Shown: positions 50,199 to 59,055 of the stretch, one piece after another
Numbering within the stretch: the first letter of the stretch is position 1
Layout: every line of letters begins with the position of its first letter
Source of the DNA: Aldehydirespirator sp965221215
GTDB lineage: Bacteria > Actinomycetota > Acidimicrobiia > Acidimicrobiales > Aldehydirespiratoraceae
Reading direction: 5' to 3'
Assembly: GCA_965221215.1 (NCBI GenBank)
Contig: OZ244872.1
Span: 2,232,001-2,296,000 of the forward strand
Length of the DNA: 64,000 nt
Made by a program: the position numbers and the translations under genes
The notes under the pieces: generated by a model
Databases searched by the model: none
Told to the model about the DNA's origin: nothing
What the model saw: only the letters and a program-made list of their open reading frames with translations

Positions 50199-52490
50199 CT
50201 AGAAGCCGATGCTGTTGTCGATGAACTCGTTGGTGAACAGGTCTGTCACCGCGAGCCCGTCGGGCACGTCGGAGGCCAGATCGGTGGCCAAGATGGCGTC
50301 CATCACGCCCTGGATCCGGGCGGCGTCCATGTTGCCCACCGTGGAGTCCGGCCCGTTGCCGATCAGCCCGTAGTCGCGCTGGGCCTGCACCGAGAACTCC
50401 GCCAGACCCGGCGAATAGGTCCAGAAGCTCCCATACTGCTCGACCGCGTCCACGATGATCGCGTTGGCGCGGCCCGGCGAAGCGTCATAGGACACCACCG
50501 CCTGCTGAATGATCGGAACCAGACGCTCCAGACACGGCCTCATCGACTCCATGTCCCGTGGCCGCACACCAATGGTCTGCGAATAGATCTGGAACCCCGA
50601 GTCGTGCAACAACTCGAACGCCACCGGCTTGCCCCAGTCGGTGTGAGTGTTCAAATACTGATACGGCTCAGCCGAAGCGAACCCCTGCTGCGCGATCGCG
50701 CCGCCCTCAGACACGAACCGCGCCGGGCTGCCGTCATAGGACGGATCCACCTGATCCTCAGACCAGATCCCCTGCGCCACGAACACCAGCGGGAACACCC
50801 CGCCGCCGAACACGTTCACCGTCACACCCTCAGCACCAAGATCCGCGATGGTGTTCACATTCGGATAGGTCTCCGGATCCCACATGATCATCTGCGGGTT
50901 CTGCTCCAGAGGAGCCACAACCGACACCAAAGGAGCATCCGCCCACTGAAGGATCTGCGCATCAGTGGACGCATAGCCCAAATGGATCGAATCGTCGGTG
51001 TACATGTAGCTCGACACCGGAGCAAAACCGATCGCCGGGCCGCCAGTGCGAACCTGGAAGTCGATCCCCAGATCGGTGCCATCAAGCACCATCGAACCCG
51101 TAACCGTCTGATTCTCAGTATCCACCGTGTAATCATCACCGATCAAGTGATACATCGCACCATGCTCAGCCTCAGGGAACCAATCCGTCTGAACCACCAA
51201 CATCGACGGACACACATCCGAGAGGTCAACCGCGATCATCTTCTCGGGGAAGCCGATGCTGTTGTCGATGAACTCGTTGGTGAACAGGTCTGTCACTGCG
51301 AGCCCGTCGGGCACGTCGGAGGCCAGATTGGTGGCCAAGATGGCGTCCATCACGCCCTGGATCCGGGCGGCGTCCATGTTGCCCACCGTGGAGTCCGGCC
51401 CGTTGCCGATCAACCCGTAGTCGCGCTGGGCCTGCACCGAGAACTCCGCCAGACCCGGCGAATAGGTCCAGAAGCTCCCATACTGCTCGACCGCGTCCAC
51501 GATGATCGCGTTGGCGCGGCCCGGCGAAGCGTCATAGGACACCACCGCCTGCTGAATGATCGGAACCAGACGCTCCAGACACGGCCTCATCGACTCCATG
51601 TCCCGTGGCCGCACACCAATGGTCTGCGAATAGATCTGGAACCCCGAGTCGTGCAACAACTCGAACGCCACCGGCTTGCCCCAGTCGGTGTGAGTGTTCA
51701 AATACTGATACGGCTCAGCCGAAGCGAACCCCTGCTGCGCGATCGCGCCGCCCTCGGACACGAACCGCGCCGGGCTGCCGTCATAGGACGGATCCACCTG
51801 ATCCTCAGACCAGATCCCCTGCGCCACGAACACCAGCGGGAACACCCCGCCGCCGAACACGTTCACCGTCACACCCTCAGCACCAAGATCCGCGATGGTG
51901 TTCACATTCGGATAGGTCTCCGGATCCCACATGATCATCTGCGGGTTCTGCTCCAGAGGAGCCACAACCGACACCAAAGGAGCATCCGCCCACTGAAGGA
52001 TCTGCGCATCAGTGGACGCATAACCCAAATGGATCGAATCGTCGGTGTACATGTAGCTCGACACCGGAGCAAAACCGATCGCCGGGCCGCCAGTGCGAAC
52101 CTGGAAGTCGATCCCCAGATCGGTGCCATCAAGCACCATCGAACCCGTAACCGTCTGATTCTCAGTATCCACCGTGTAATCATCACCGATCAAATGGTAC
52201 ATCGCACCATGCTCAGCCTCAGGGAACCAATCCGTCTGAACCACCAACATCGACGGACACACATCCGCCAAACCGGTATCCATGGCTTCGGGTGCAGCCG
52301 TGGTGGCGGGGGCAGCCTCGTCGGTTTCGCTTGATGCCTCGGCCTCGTCGGTCGCGCTCGGCGCGTCGGTCTCGGCGGCCGGAGCGGCGTCACTCGCCGG
52401 GGCGTCGTCATCGTCGTCGCCGCAGGCAGCTGCCAGCAGTCCGAAGACCGCCAGGACCGCGAGCCAACGAAGCGTCTTGGTGTGTTTCAC
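50199..52490 (-). CDS. Substrate-binding lipoprotein with two tandem NMT1/SsuA-type domains
   Basis: GTG 52490 with AGGAGG seven bases upstream gives 763 residues. The lipobox is AAAC (Cys23), followed by an acidic Ala/Thr/Glu linker to about 75. Two nearly identical domains of about 338 residues follow, each from VCPSMLVVQTDWFPEAEHG to DNSIGF, joined by PEKMIAVDLSD. Each holds the NMT1-like TD(W/F) ligand-site start. It would deliver a sulfonate-, pyrimidine- or similar substrate to the permease encoded upstream. Two identical domains in one binding protein are unusual. Confidence 0.87.
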   Translation of the reverse strand: MKHTKTLRWLAVLAVFGLLAAACGDDDDDAPASDAAPAAETDAPSATDEAEASSETDEAAPATTAAPEAMDTGLADVCPSMLVVQTDWFPEAEHGAMYHLIGDDYTVDTENQTVTGSMVLDGTDLGIDFQVRTGGPAIGFAPVSSYMYTDDSIHLGYASTDAQILQWADAPLVSVVAPLEQNPQMIMWDPETYPNVNTIADLGAEGVTVNVFGGGVFPLVFVAQGIWSEDQVDPSYDGSPARFVSEGGAIAQQGFASAEPYQYLNTHTDWGKPVAFELLHDSGFQIYSQTIGVRPRDMESMRPCLERLVPIIQQAVVSYDASPGRANAIIVDAVEQYGSFWTYSPGLAEFSVQAQRDYGLIGNGPDSTVGNMDAARIQGVMDAILATNLASDVPDGLAVTDLFTNEFIDNSIGFPEKMIAVDLSDVCPSMLVVQTDWFPEAEHGAMYHLIGDDYTVDTENQTVTGSMVLDGTDLGIDFQVRTGGPAIGFAPVSSYMYTDDSIHLGYASTDAQILQWADAPLVSVVAPLEQNPQMIMWDPETYPNVNTIADLGAEGVTVNVFGGGVFPLVFVAQGIWSEDQVDPSYDGSPARFVSEGGAIAQQGFASAEPYQYLNTHTDWGKPVAFELLHDSGFQIYSQTIGVRPRDMESMRPCLERLVPIIQQAVVSYDASPGRANAIIVDAVEQYGSFWTYSPGLAEFSVQAQRDYGLIGNGPDSTVGNMDAARIQGVMDAILATDLASDVPDGLAVTDLFTNEFIDNSIGF
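50204..51218 (-). repeat. 1-kb NMT1-domain repeat, copy 2
   Basis: This is the C-terminal domain copy of the two-domain protein. It differs from copies 1 and 3 at a few positions (for example GATCGG for GATTGG near its left end, and GATCAAGTGATAC for GATCAAATGGTAC). Tandem period to copy 3 is 1048 bp. Confidence 0.9.
51252..52267 (-). repeat. 1-kb NMT1-domain repeat, copy 3
   Basis: This is the N-terminal domain copy of the two-domain protein. Together with copy 1 it shares a few extra bases upstream (CCAAACCGG on the plus strand, encoding GLA before DVCPSM), so copy 1 probably derives from this copy. Confidence 0.9.
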
Positions 52491-52594
52491 TTTGTCTCCT
52501 CCTGGGACCCGATCCAGACAGCCCGGATCGCTTGTATACAGATACCTATTTCTAGCGGCCCGACCGCTGCGCCGCAAAGGCGAGCCTCAGACCG

Positions 52595-53515
52595 TCACTT
52601 CTGCACCGACTCGTGCCACTTGCCGATCACGGCGTTCTGCAGCCAGCCGAACGTCCAGAAGACCACGATGCCCAGCGCCGACGACAGGATCACCGAGGCC
52701 AGCAGTTCCTCGCCGTTGAGGTTGTTGGCGTAACGGCGCAGCAACTGGCCGATGCCCACCTCGCCCCGACCGAAGAAGAAGTCCCCGACGATGGCGCCGA
52801 TCACCGACAGGCCCGCGGAGATGCGCAGTCCGGCGAACACGGCCGGCAGGGCCGCAGGGAACATCAGCTTTCGCAGCCGGGTCAACCGGTTCGCCTGGTG
52901 CAGAGTGAACAGGTCGTGCATGGCCCGGTCGGCGGACAGCAGGCCGAAGAGGGTGTTCACGATGATGGGGAACAGCGAGATGATGATGCACACCACCACC
53001 CGCGAGGTCTGGCCGTAGCCCCACCAGAAGCCGATCAACGGCACGATGGCGAGGATCGGAATGGCCTGAAGGGTGACCATGAACGGGAACACCGCCCGCT
53101 CGAGCACCTTGGCCTGGCTCATGATGATGGCCAGGAAGAAGCCGATGGAGATGGCGATGGCCAGCCCGATGAGCGCAACCTTGGTGCTCGACCACAGCGC
53201 AGTGAGCATCTCGGTGAGGTTTTCGGAATCGAGGAAGCCGACGTTGACCACCTCGTGGGGCGGCTTGAGCAGGAACCGCCGGCCCTCGTCGATCACCACC
53301 AGCGACAGGTAGTACCAGAACGCCAGGAAGAGCCCGCCCAAAAGCGCGGGCGGCAGCACCGTCTCGAGCAGTTCCCGCTTGCGGGACTTCAACCGGTAGG
53401 CCTTGGGCGCATCGGCCGTCATGGCGGCCCGGCCCTCGGCCATCGTGTCGGAGACGCTGTCGGAGCCGTCCGCGGGGGCGTCGGTTCGGTGCACCGGATC
53501 TGCTTGAAGAGTCAT
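52595..53515 (-). CDS. ABC transporter permease of the NMT1/taurine (SsuC/ThiX) type
   Basis: This 306-residue membrane protein has six or so hydrophobic segments (LLGGLFLAFWYYLSLVV, VALIGLAIAISIGFFLAII, VPLIGFWWGYG). The EAA-type cytoplasmic loop appears as RKLMFPAALPAVFAGLRISAGLS. A 45-residue hydrophilic N-terminus precedes the first segment. ATG 53515 overlaps the ATPase stop. It pairs with the ATPase upstream and the duplicated binding proteins downstream. Confidence 0.9.
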   Translation of the reverse strand: MTLQADPVHRTDAPADGSDSVSDTMAEGRAAMTADAPKAYRLKSRKRELLETVLPPALLGGLFLAFWYYLSLVVIDEGRRFLLKPPHEVVNVGFLDSENLTEMLTALWSSTKVALIGLAIAISIGFFLAIIMSQAKVLERAVFPFMVTLQAIPILAIVPLIGFWWGYGQTSRVVVCIIISLFPIIVNTLFGLLSADRAMHDLFTLHQANRLTRLRKLMFPAALPAVFAGLRISAGLSVIGAIVGDFFFGRGEVGIGQLLRRYANNLNGEELLASVILSSALGIVVFWTFGWLQNAVIGKWHESVQK

Positions 53516-54261
53516 GAGTGTGAACCTCTCAGTGCTTGGGACACCTCGCCGCTCAGCATGGCGAAGTCGGGGTCGAAGCGCAGTTCAGGCTGACGGGGGT
53601 AGTCGAAAGGAATGTCGTACTCGGCCACTATGCGTCCGGGGCGAGCCGACATCACGTACACCTTGGTGCTCATAAAGACGGCTTCGCGGATCGAATGGGT
53701 GATGAACAGCCCGGCGAATCCCTCGGACTGGAAGAGCCTCTGAGTCTCTTCGTTGAGGTGCTCGCGGGTGATCTCGTCCACTGCGCCGAAGGGCTCGTCG
53801 AACAGGAACACCGGCGGCTTGAGGGTGAGAGTGCGGGCCAGCGAGGTCCGCATCTTCATCCCGCCCGACAGCGACTTCGGGTAGTGGTTCTCGAAGCCGT
53901 TCAGGCCGACCAGATCGATGGCGGCCGACGACAGCCGCTTGCGCTCGGCGGCGTCGAAGCCGTGCAGCTCGGCCAGCAACTCCACGTTCTGGCGCACCGT
54001 GCGCCACGGCAGCAGGGTGGCGTCCTGGAAGACATAGCCAAGCCGGGCCCGGTCGACCGCGACGCTGCCGGCGGTGGGTTGCAGCAGGCCCGAGGCGATC
54101 CGCAGCAGAGTCGACTTGCCGCAACCGGAGGGCCCGACGACGGTGACGAAATCACCCTTGTCGATCGAGAGGGTGATCTCCTGCAGCGCTTCGGTGCCGT
54201 CGGGAAAGATCATGCCAATCCCGTCGAAGGACAGTGCGCCGTTGGTGCTGACAGTGGTCAC
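53512..54261 (-). CDS. ABC transporter ATPase of the NMT1/taurine (SsuB/TauB) type
   Basis: GTG 54261 with GGGGG nine bases upstream gives 249 residues. Walker A is GPSGCGKST, Q-loop VFQDATLLPW, signature SLSGGMKMR, Walker B PVFLFDEPFGAVD and switch THSIREAVF. This is a complete importer ATPase. It is the first gene of the leftward operon ATPase-permease-binding protein-chimeric binding protein. Confidence 0.92.
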   Translation of the reverse strand: MTTVSTNGALSFDGIGMIFPDGTEALQEITLSIDKGDFVTVVGPSGCGKSTLLRIASGLLQPTAGSVAVDRARLGYVFQDATLLPWRTVRQNVELLAELHGFDAAERKRLSSAAIDLVGLNGFENHYPKSLSGGMKMRTSLARTLTLKPPVFLFDEPFGAVDEITREHLNEETQRLFQSEGFAGLFITHSIREAVFMSTKVYVMSARPGRIVAEYDIPFDYPRQPELRFDPDFAMLSGEVSQALRGSHS

Positions 54262-54499
54262 TAACTGAGTCCCCCTTGCACTGGTGTGCGGTTGTCCATC
54301 GAGTCGTGAACTTCTGATGTCGTGAACTTCGCGAAGGTACAGTATCGCCGCTCGGCACCGACTAGTCAGAATCATGATTCCGGGCCAGCCGGCACCGTCT
54401 GGGCGAGGGGCCGGCGGGAGCGGTTCTGGGGCGACCGCGGGCAGGTACGGCGCCCCCGTGGTGAGACGGTACCGCCGAGGCGCGTATCTTCTTTCGGTG

Positions 54500-55060
54500 A
54501 TGCGGGTTCTTGTGCTCGACGGCTACGAGCGTGCCGACGACGACCGCCGCGTGGTGGACGAGGCGGTGGCTGTGCTGAGTGCGGGTCACCACGAGGTGGA
54601 TCTGCTGGCGGTGCACGCCTTCAACCCGGTGATGTCGGAGGCCGAGCGGGCCGCCTACCACGGCGATCAGCCGGTGATCTCCGACGATGTGCGCGACTCG
54701 GCCGAGCGGCTGCGGGCCGCCGAGGGCCTGCTGTTCTGCTACCCGACGGTGGCGTTCAACGTGCCCGCCACTCTGAAGGGCTGGCTGGAGCGGGTGATGG
54801 TGCCCGGTGTGGCCTTCGTGTTCGACGACCAGGGCCGAGTCCGGCCCGGCATGCGGGGCATCCGGCGGTTGGGGGCGATCACCACCAGCCCGCATGGCCG
54901 TTGGGCTCGATTTCGTGCCCGCGACGCCGGCAAGCGCACCACGGCCCGCACGCTGCGGCTCATCGCCCACAAGCGCTGCCGCACCACCTTCGTGTCGGTC
55001 CCCACCCCCGCCGACGACGAAGGCAGAGCCAAGATCCGCAAAGCCCTGAGCCGCTGGTAG
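54500..55060 (+). CDS. Flavodoxin-fold NAD(P)H dehydrogenase (quinone), MdaB/KefF-like
   Basis: ATG 54500 (GTG 54497 just before) gives 186 residues. MRVLVLDGYERADDDRR is the start of the flavodoxin_2 fold. GLLFCYPTVAFNVPATLKGWLERVMVPGVAFVFD is the classic FMN/quinone-site segment of the NQO/MdaB family. It would reduce quinones with two electrons. It is divergent from the ABC operon across 239 bp in which I see no clear site. Repeat copy E follows it. Confidence 0.85.
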   Translation: MRVLVLDGYERADDDRRVVDEAVAVLSAGHHEVDLLAVHAFNPVMSEAERAAYHGDQPVISDDVRDSAERLRAAEGLLFCYPTVAFNVPATLKGWLERVMVPGVAFVFDDQGRVRPGMRGIRRLGAITTSPHGRWARFRARDAGKRTTARTLRLIAHKRCRTTFVSVPTPADDEGRAKIRKALSRW

Positions 55061-55110
55061 TCCCGCGGCCGGGCGGCCCCGATCAAGAGGGCGCGCAAAT
55101 GGGTGGGAGC

Positions 55111-55234
55111 CAGTCGCGTCACAGTGGGGTCATTCCCGCTCTTGTTCGCTGCGCTCACAGGCCGCCCAAACCCCCACAACACAGCCCAAGGCCTCGCCCG
55201 TATGGGCCGGATTCGCTCGTCTGAGCGCTCGGCC
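55111..55234 (+). repeat. Dispersed intergenic repeat, copy E
   Basis: It contains GGGGTCATTCCCGCTCTTGT, CGCTGCGCTCACAGGCCG, GCCTCGCCCGTATGGGCCGG and ends GCGCTCGGCCTC at the stop of the convergent luciferase-like gene. It has an altered middle section compared with D. A convincing flanking duplication is not visible. Confidence 0.7.
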
Positions 55235-56386
55235 TCACCGCAACAGTGGCAAGACTCCCTCGGCGATGCGATGCAGTTGCTCGGTGACCTCGGCGTAGGG
55301 GTCGCCGGGCATGGCCGGGAACAGCAGCAGGTTCTCGAGGCCGATCTGCTCGTCGTACCAGTTGATGGTCTCGGCCACGTCCTCGGCCGTTCCCACCACG
55401 CACATCTTCTGGTCCATGGACTGCTCCAGGGTGGGGATCAGCCCCGGCTCAGCCGGCTTGCCGTCGGCACCCATGTAGCCCTTGCTCCACCCGTAGGGGC
55501 CGAGGAACTTCCAGAACTCGTCGTGGCCGTCGCGCATCGACGCCACCGCCTGCTCGCGGGTGTCGCCGACCCGCACGTTGAGCACCAGCAGGCGGTGCTC
55601 GCCCCGGTTGAGCTCGCGGCCGTGCTCGGCTGCGTAGATCTCGGCAAACTTCTCCCAGCGCATCTTGACGAAGGAGTGGTGGTTGTTCCAGAACACGCCG
55701 CCCCAGCCCCAGCGGGGCACCTGCTCCAGGGTGGGGGGCGAGGTGATGGCCTGCCAGATCTCGTAGGGGTACAGCGGGCGGGGCACCAGCGACAGCTCGG
55801 TCACGAACCCGCCCCGGTCGGGAATGCCCGCCGGCGGGAAGTCGTAGACCTCGCCGTGGAAGCTGAACGTCTCGTTGTCCAGCGCCAGCCGGATCACCTC
55901 CATGGCCTCGTCGAACTGCCTGCGGTTCAGTTCGTCGGCCGCGGCCTTCTCGGGATTGTCGAAGCTGCCGATCTGGGTGCCCAGCGTCTCAGCCTCCCGC
56001 GGCACCGTGCCTCGGCCCACACCCAGGATCCCGCGGCCGCCGGAGATGTTGTGCAGCGTGGCGAAGTCCTCGGCCAATCGCAGCGGATGCCACTGCGGCA
56101 CGATGTTGAACGCCATCCCGATGCGGATGTCCTCGGTGCGCTCGGCCAGGATCGTCCCCACCAGGATCCCGTTGGGGACCACCTCGTAGCCCTCGTGCTG
56201 GAAATGGTGCTCGGTCAGCCAGAACGAGTCGAACCCCAACCGGTCGCACAGCACGCCGGCGTCGATGATCTGCTCGGTGGCCCGCCACACCTCCTTGGCG
56301 CCGAAGCGGCGGTCGGTGGGCGCAGGCGGGCCCGCGCCGGCATCGTCGAACTCCGCCCCGCCGAACAGGAACACCCCCGTGCGCAC
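55235..56386 (-). CDS. Luciferase-like (LLM class) flavin-dependent oxidoreductase
   Basis: GTG 56386 (VRTGVFLFGG) gives 383 residues; longer frames upstream look non-coding. Family segments are LGFDSFWLTEHHF, RIGMAFNIVPQWHPLRLAEDFATLHNISGGR and LGVGRGTVPREAE, those of bacterial luciferase alpha-like monooxygenases using reduced FMN or F420. It is near UbiD/UbiX and an ABM-like protein, so oxidation of an aromatic or long-chain compound is possible. The flavodoxin-fold reductase at 54500 could supply reduced flavin. Confidence 0.87.
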   Translation of the reverse strand: MRTGVFLFGGAEFDDAGAGPPAPTDRRFGAKEVWRATEQIIDAGVLCDRLGFDSFWLTEHHFQHEGYEVVPNGILVGTILAERTEDIRIGMAFNIVPQWHPLRLAEDFATLHNISGGRGILGVGRGTVPREAETLGTQIGSFDNPEKAAADELNRRQFDEAMEVIRLALDNETFSFHGEVYDFPPAGIPDRGGFVTELSLVPRPLYPYEIWQAITSPPTLEQVPRWGWGGVFWNNHHSFVKMRWEKFAEIYAAEHGRELNRGEHRLLVLNVRVGDTREQAVASMRDGHDEFWKFLGPYGWSKGYMGADGKPAEPGLIPTLEQSMDQKMCVVGTAEDVAETINWYDEQIGLENLLLFPAMPGDPYAEVTEQLHRIAEGVLPLLR

Positions 56387-56528
56387 GACGCCAACTGTAG
56401 GCGCGACAGAGGTCGCGCCCGACGGCGGCGCCGGTCCCACCCCGGTGCGCCTGTGATTCTCGCTCACGGTCGCTGCTCGTACCGCCCGACACCGTTCCCA
56501 TCCGCTTGACCGGTCGGACGGCGGTGAT

Positions 56529-56819
56529 TCAGCAGTCGCGGATCTGGCGGAAGGTCCGCAGCGCGGCCTCCCGGCACCAGTCCCCCATGGCCGCGTCGAC
56601 GACTTCCACATCGGCGCTCGGCACCGCGTCCCAAGCCTGCTGCGACTCCCAGCGGATCACCGCGTGCACCCGGCCGGGGTCGTTATCGTCGACCCACATC
56701 TCCTTGCCCGCGAAACCGGGCCGGCTCTCCAGGTAGCGGCTCCAGTGGCGCTCCTCCACGGCCAGCCACTCCTCGCGCTCGCCGGGGTCCACCTCGAAGG
56801 TGAGGAACTCGATCACCAC
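56529..56819 (-). CDS. Small dimeric alpha-beta barrel protein (TIGR03792/antibiotic-biosynthesis-monooxygenase-like)
   Basis: GTG 56819 or 56816 gives about 96 residues; an upstream GTG at 56843 lies at the edge of repeat copy F. VVIEFLTFEVDPGEREEWLAVEERHW, SRPGFAGKEMWVDDNDPGRVHAVIRWESQQAWDAV fits the TIGR03792 family of the ABM superfamily. The function of these proteins is not established. It precedes the luciferase-like gene on the same strand by 142 bp. Confidence 0.72.
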   Translation of the reverse strand: MVIEFLTFEVDPGEREEWLAVEERHWSRYLESRPGFAGKEMWVDDNDPGRVHAVIRWESQQAWDAVPSADVEVVDAAMGDWCREAALRTFRQIRDC

Positions 56820-56847
56820 CGGCGACAGGCTAGAGCGCGGCACAGCG

Positions 56848-56912
56848 TCGAGGCCGAGCGGCCCGCCAGCGCAGCGAACAAGGCGGGAATGACCCCGCTG
56901 CGGCGCGACGGG
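56848..56912 (-). repeat. Dispersed intergenic repeat, short copy F
   Basis: GAGGCCGAGCGG is followed by GCGCAGCGAACAAGGCGGGA and TGACCCCGCTGCGGCGCGAC, the same order as copy C but without about 40 internal bases. It lies in the divergent region between the ABM-like gene and ubiD. Confidence 0.6.
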
Positions 56913-56949
56913 CTTGTACCTGCCTGCGCAGGCTTCTTAGGGTGAGAGG

Positions 56950-58296
56950 ATGACCGAGACCGTCTGCGACCTTCGCAGCTACATGGCCGTCGCCGAGGCT
57001 GCGGGGATGCTCAACCGCATATCTCGCCCGGTGAGCCTCGAGCACGAGTTGGCCGACGTGGCCGCCGCACTGGAGCGATCCGACGCCGGGCCGGCGCTGT
57101 TCGAGGCGCCCAAGGACTCGCCGTGGCCCATCTTCTCGGGCGCGGTGTCGAGCCGGCGCACCGCGGCGCTGGCCCTGGGCTGCGAGCCGGGCGACGTGGT
57201 GGACCGCATGGGCCACGCGCTGGAACCGGCCAACGGGGTGGACACGGCCCGGGTCGACAGCGCCGCCTGGCACGACAACTGCCTCACCGGCGACGACGTG
57301 GACCTGGCCGCCCTCCCCATTCCCACCCACTCCCGGGGCGACGGGGGCGCCTTCATCACCGGCGCGGTGAGCGTCACCAAGGATCCGGTCGGCGGCCGGG
57401 GGAACCTGTCGTACAACCGGATGCTGATGCTGGACCGCAGCACCCTGGGCTTCAACGTGAACGAGTGGCGCGACGTGGGCACGTTCATGCGCAGCCGGCC
57501 CGACCCCGACGCGCCCTTCGACGTGGCCCTGGCCATCGGCCTCGACCCGGCGGTGATGATCGCGGCGGGAGTGCGCACCCCCGTCGACGAGCTGCTCATC
57601 GCAGGCGCTCTGCGCCGGCAGCCGGTGGAGGTGTGCCGGGGGCGCACCGTCGACGTGGAAATCCCGGCGAATGCCGAAGTGGTGATCGAGGGCCGGATCC
57701 ATCCCAGCCGGCGGGCCGACGAGGGGCCGCTGGCCGAGTTCCACGGCTACCACGGCGAGATGTGGCCCAGCCCCACCGTGGAGGTGACGGCCATCTCGTG
57801 GCGCCACAGCCCCATCTACCAGACGATCATCCCCGGCTGGTACGAGCACGTCTTCATCGGCAACGTGCTGCCCCGGGAGCCGCTGTTGCGCCGCTTCGTG
57901 CGCCACCTCGACCCGCACGCCGACGTGCACATCCCCCCCTACGGCAACGGGTTCTTGGCCGTGGTCCAGATCGACCGCGACAACCCGGGCACCCCCAAGA
58001 ACCTGGCCATGGCGGCCATGGCGGCCCACATCAACATCCGCAACGTGATCGTGGTGGACCGCGACATCGACGTGAGCCAGCCGTCGGAGCTGCACTGGGC
58101 CCTCACCAACCGGGTCCACTGGCTCGACGACGTGTTCTGTGCCGGCGGGGCCCAGGGTCATGAGATGGATCCCACCGCCGACAACCGGGGCGTGGGCACC
58201 AAGGTGGGCATCGACGCCACCTACAAGCGGGAGCGCCGCGAGTACGGCGAGCGGGTGGCGTACGCCCCCGTCGACCTGCAGAAATATCTGTCATGA
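56950..58296 (+). CDS. ubiD: UbiD-family prenylated-FMN-dependent decarboxylase
   Basis: The protein has 448 residues. UbiD features are DLAALPIPTHSRGDGGAFITGAVSVTKDP, LSYNRMLMLDRSTLGF, the catalytic RRADEGPLAEFHGYHG (Glu/Arg/Glu network) and the C-terminal RVHWLDDVFCAGGAQG. It would reversibly decarboxylate an aromatic or alpha,beta-unsaturated acid. Its stop overlaps the ubiX start by four bases, so the cofactor-making partner is coupled. The physiological substrate is not evident; the family is much wider than ubiquinone synthesis. Confidence 0.9.
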   Translation: MTETVCDLRSYMAVAEAAGMLNRISRPVSLEHELADVAAALERSDAGPALFEAPKDSPWPIFSGAVSSRRTAALALGCEPGDVVDRMGHALEPANGVDTARVDSAAWHDNCLTGDDVDLAALPIPTHSRGDGGAFITGAVSVTKDPVGGRGNLSYNRMLMLDRSTLGFNVNEWRDVGTFMRSRPDPDAPFDVALAIGLDPAVMIAAGVRTPVDELLIAGALRRQPVEVCRGRTVDVEIPANAEVVIEGRIHPSRRADEGPLAEFHGYHGEMWPSPTVEVTAISWRHSPIYQTIIPGWYEHVFIGNVLPREPLLRRFVRHLDPHADVHIPPYGNGFLAVVQIDRDNPGTPKNLAMAAMAAHINIRNVIVVDRDIDVSQPSELHWALTNRVHWLDDVFCAGGAQGHEMDPTADNRGVGTKVGIDATYKRERREYGERVAYAPVDLQKYLS

Positions 58297-58862
58297 CCGG
58301 GGTGCGGCGGGTGGTGGTGGCCATCAGCGGGGCCACCGGCGTGGCGTACGGGATCCGGGCACTGGAGCTGTTGCGTGCCGTCGATGATGTGGAGACCCAC
58401 CTGGTGCTGACCGGTCCGGGCCGTCAGACGCTCGCCTACGAGACGGACCTGGCTCCAGCCGACGTGGAGGGCTTGGCCGATGTGGTCTACGGCTCGCGTG
58501 ACATCGCCGCGCCGATCTCGTCGGGCTCCTACCCCACCGCAGGGATGATCATCGCCCCCTGCTCGATCAAGATGCTCTCCGCGGTGGCCAACTCCTATTG
58601 CGCCGACCTGGTGTCGCGGGCGGCCGACGTGACCCTCAAGGAGCGGCGGCCCCTGGTGATGATGGTGCGGGAGACGCCGCTGCACCTGGGCCATCTGCGC
58701 CTGATGGTCCAGGCGGCCGAGATCGGCGCGGTGCTGTACCCGCCGGTGCCGGCCTTCTACACCCGGCCGGAGTCGATCGAGGACTTGGTCGACCACTCGG
58801 TGGTGCGGGCCCTGGAGCATCTCAGCGTCGAGGTCGGCCAAATCCCCCGCTGGGGCGAGTAG
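58293..58862 (+). CDS. ubiX: UbiX-family flavin prenyltransferase
   Basis: ATG 58293 gives 189 residues. VVVAISGATGVAYGIRALELL is the FMN-binding start, followed by IISSGSYPT-type AAPISSGSYPTAGMIIAPCSIKML and VMMVRETPLHLGHLRLM, all standard UbiX motifs. It makes prenylated FMN from dimethylallyl phosphate for the adjacent UbiD. It is convergent with the desaturase-like gene. Confidence 0.92.
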   Translation: MTGVRRVVVAISGATGVAYGIRALELLRAVDDVETHLVLTGPGRQTLAYETDLAPADVEGLADVVYGSRDIAAPISSGSYPTAGMIIAPCSIKMLSAVANSYCADLVSRAADVTLKERRPLVMMVRETPLHLGHLRLMVQAAEIGAVLYPPVPAFYTRPESIEDLVDHSVVRALEHLSVEVGQIPRWGE

Positions 58863-58924
58863 CCCCGCTGTCGCGGCACCGTCGTACATCTCCCGGCCGG
58901 CGACTCCTGTCACGGGCGCGCCCT

Positions 58925-58942
58925 GGCGGCGCTAGCGCCGCC
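58925..58942. terminator. 18-bp perfect palindrome between convergent genes
   Basis: GGCGGCGCTAGCGCCGCC lies 63 bp after the ubiX stop and about 115 bp before the end of the desaturase-like gene. As RNA it would form a GC hairpin on either strand, so it may be a bidirectional terminator. A diverged relative of the dispersed repeat may follow at about 58978-59035. Confidence 0.45.
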
Positions 58943-59055
58943 GTTGCACGCCCCCGCCACCCCAGACTCACGGTCAACCCCTCAGTCGGTTCCCGGTCTC
59001 GCTCGCTTCGCTCACGGGCGCTCGGGCCCGGCAGCGCCCCATGACCGATTGGCCG

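Noticed and set aside
50133..52334. A 733-codon plus-strand open frame containing internal repeats
   Set aside because: It is the antisense of the duplicated NMT1 domains, which have clear lipoprotein and binding-domain features on the minus strand.
47561..52490. A CRISPR array or satellite as the source of the large repeats
   Set aside because: The repeats are 1 kb, protein coding and in frame; no short regularly spaced repeats were seen anywhere in the window.
58978..59035. A seventh copy of the dispersed repeat
   Set aside because: CGCTTCGCTCACGGGCGCTCGGG resembles the core, but both flanks have diverged; too weak to list as a copy.
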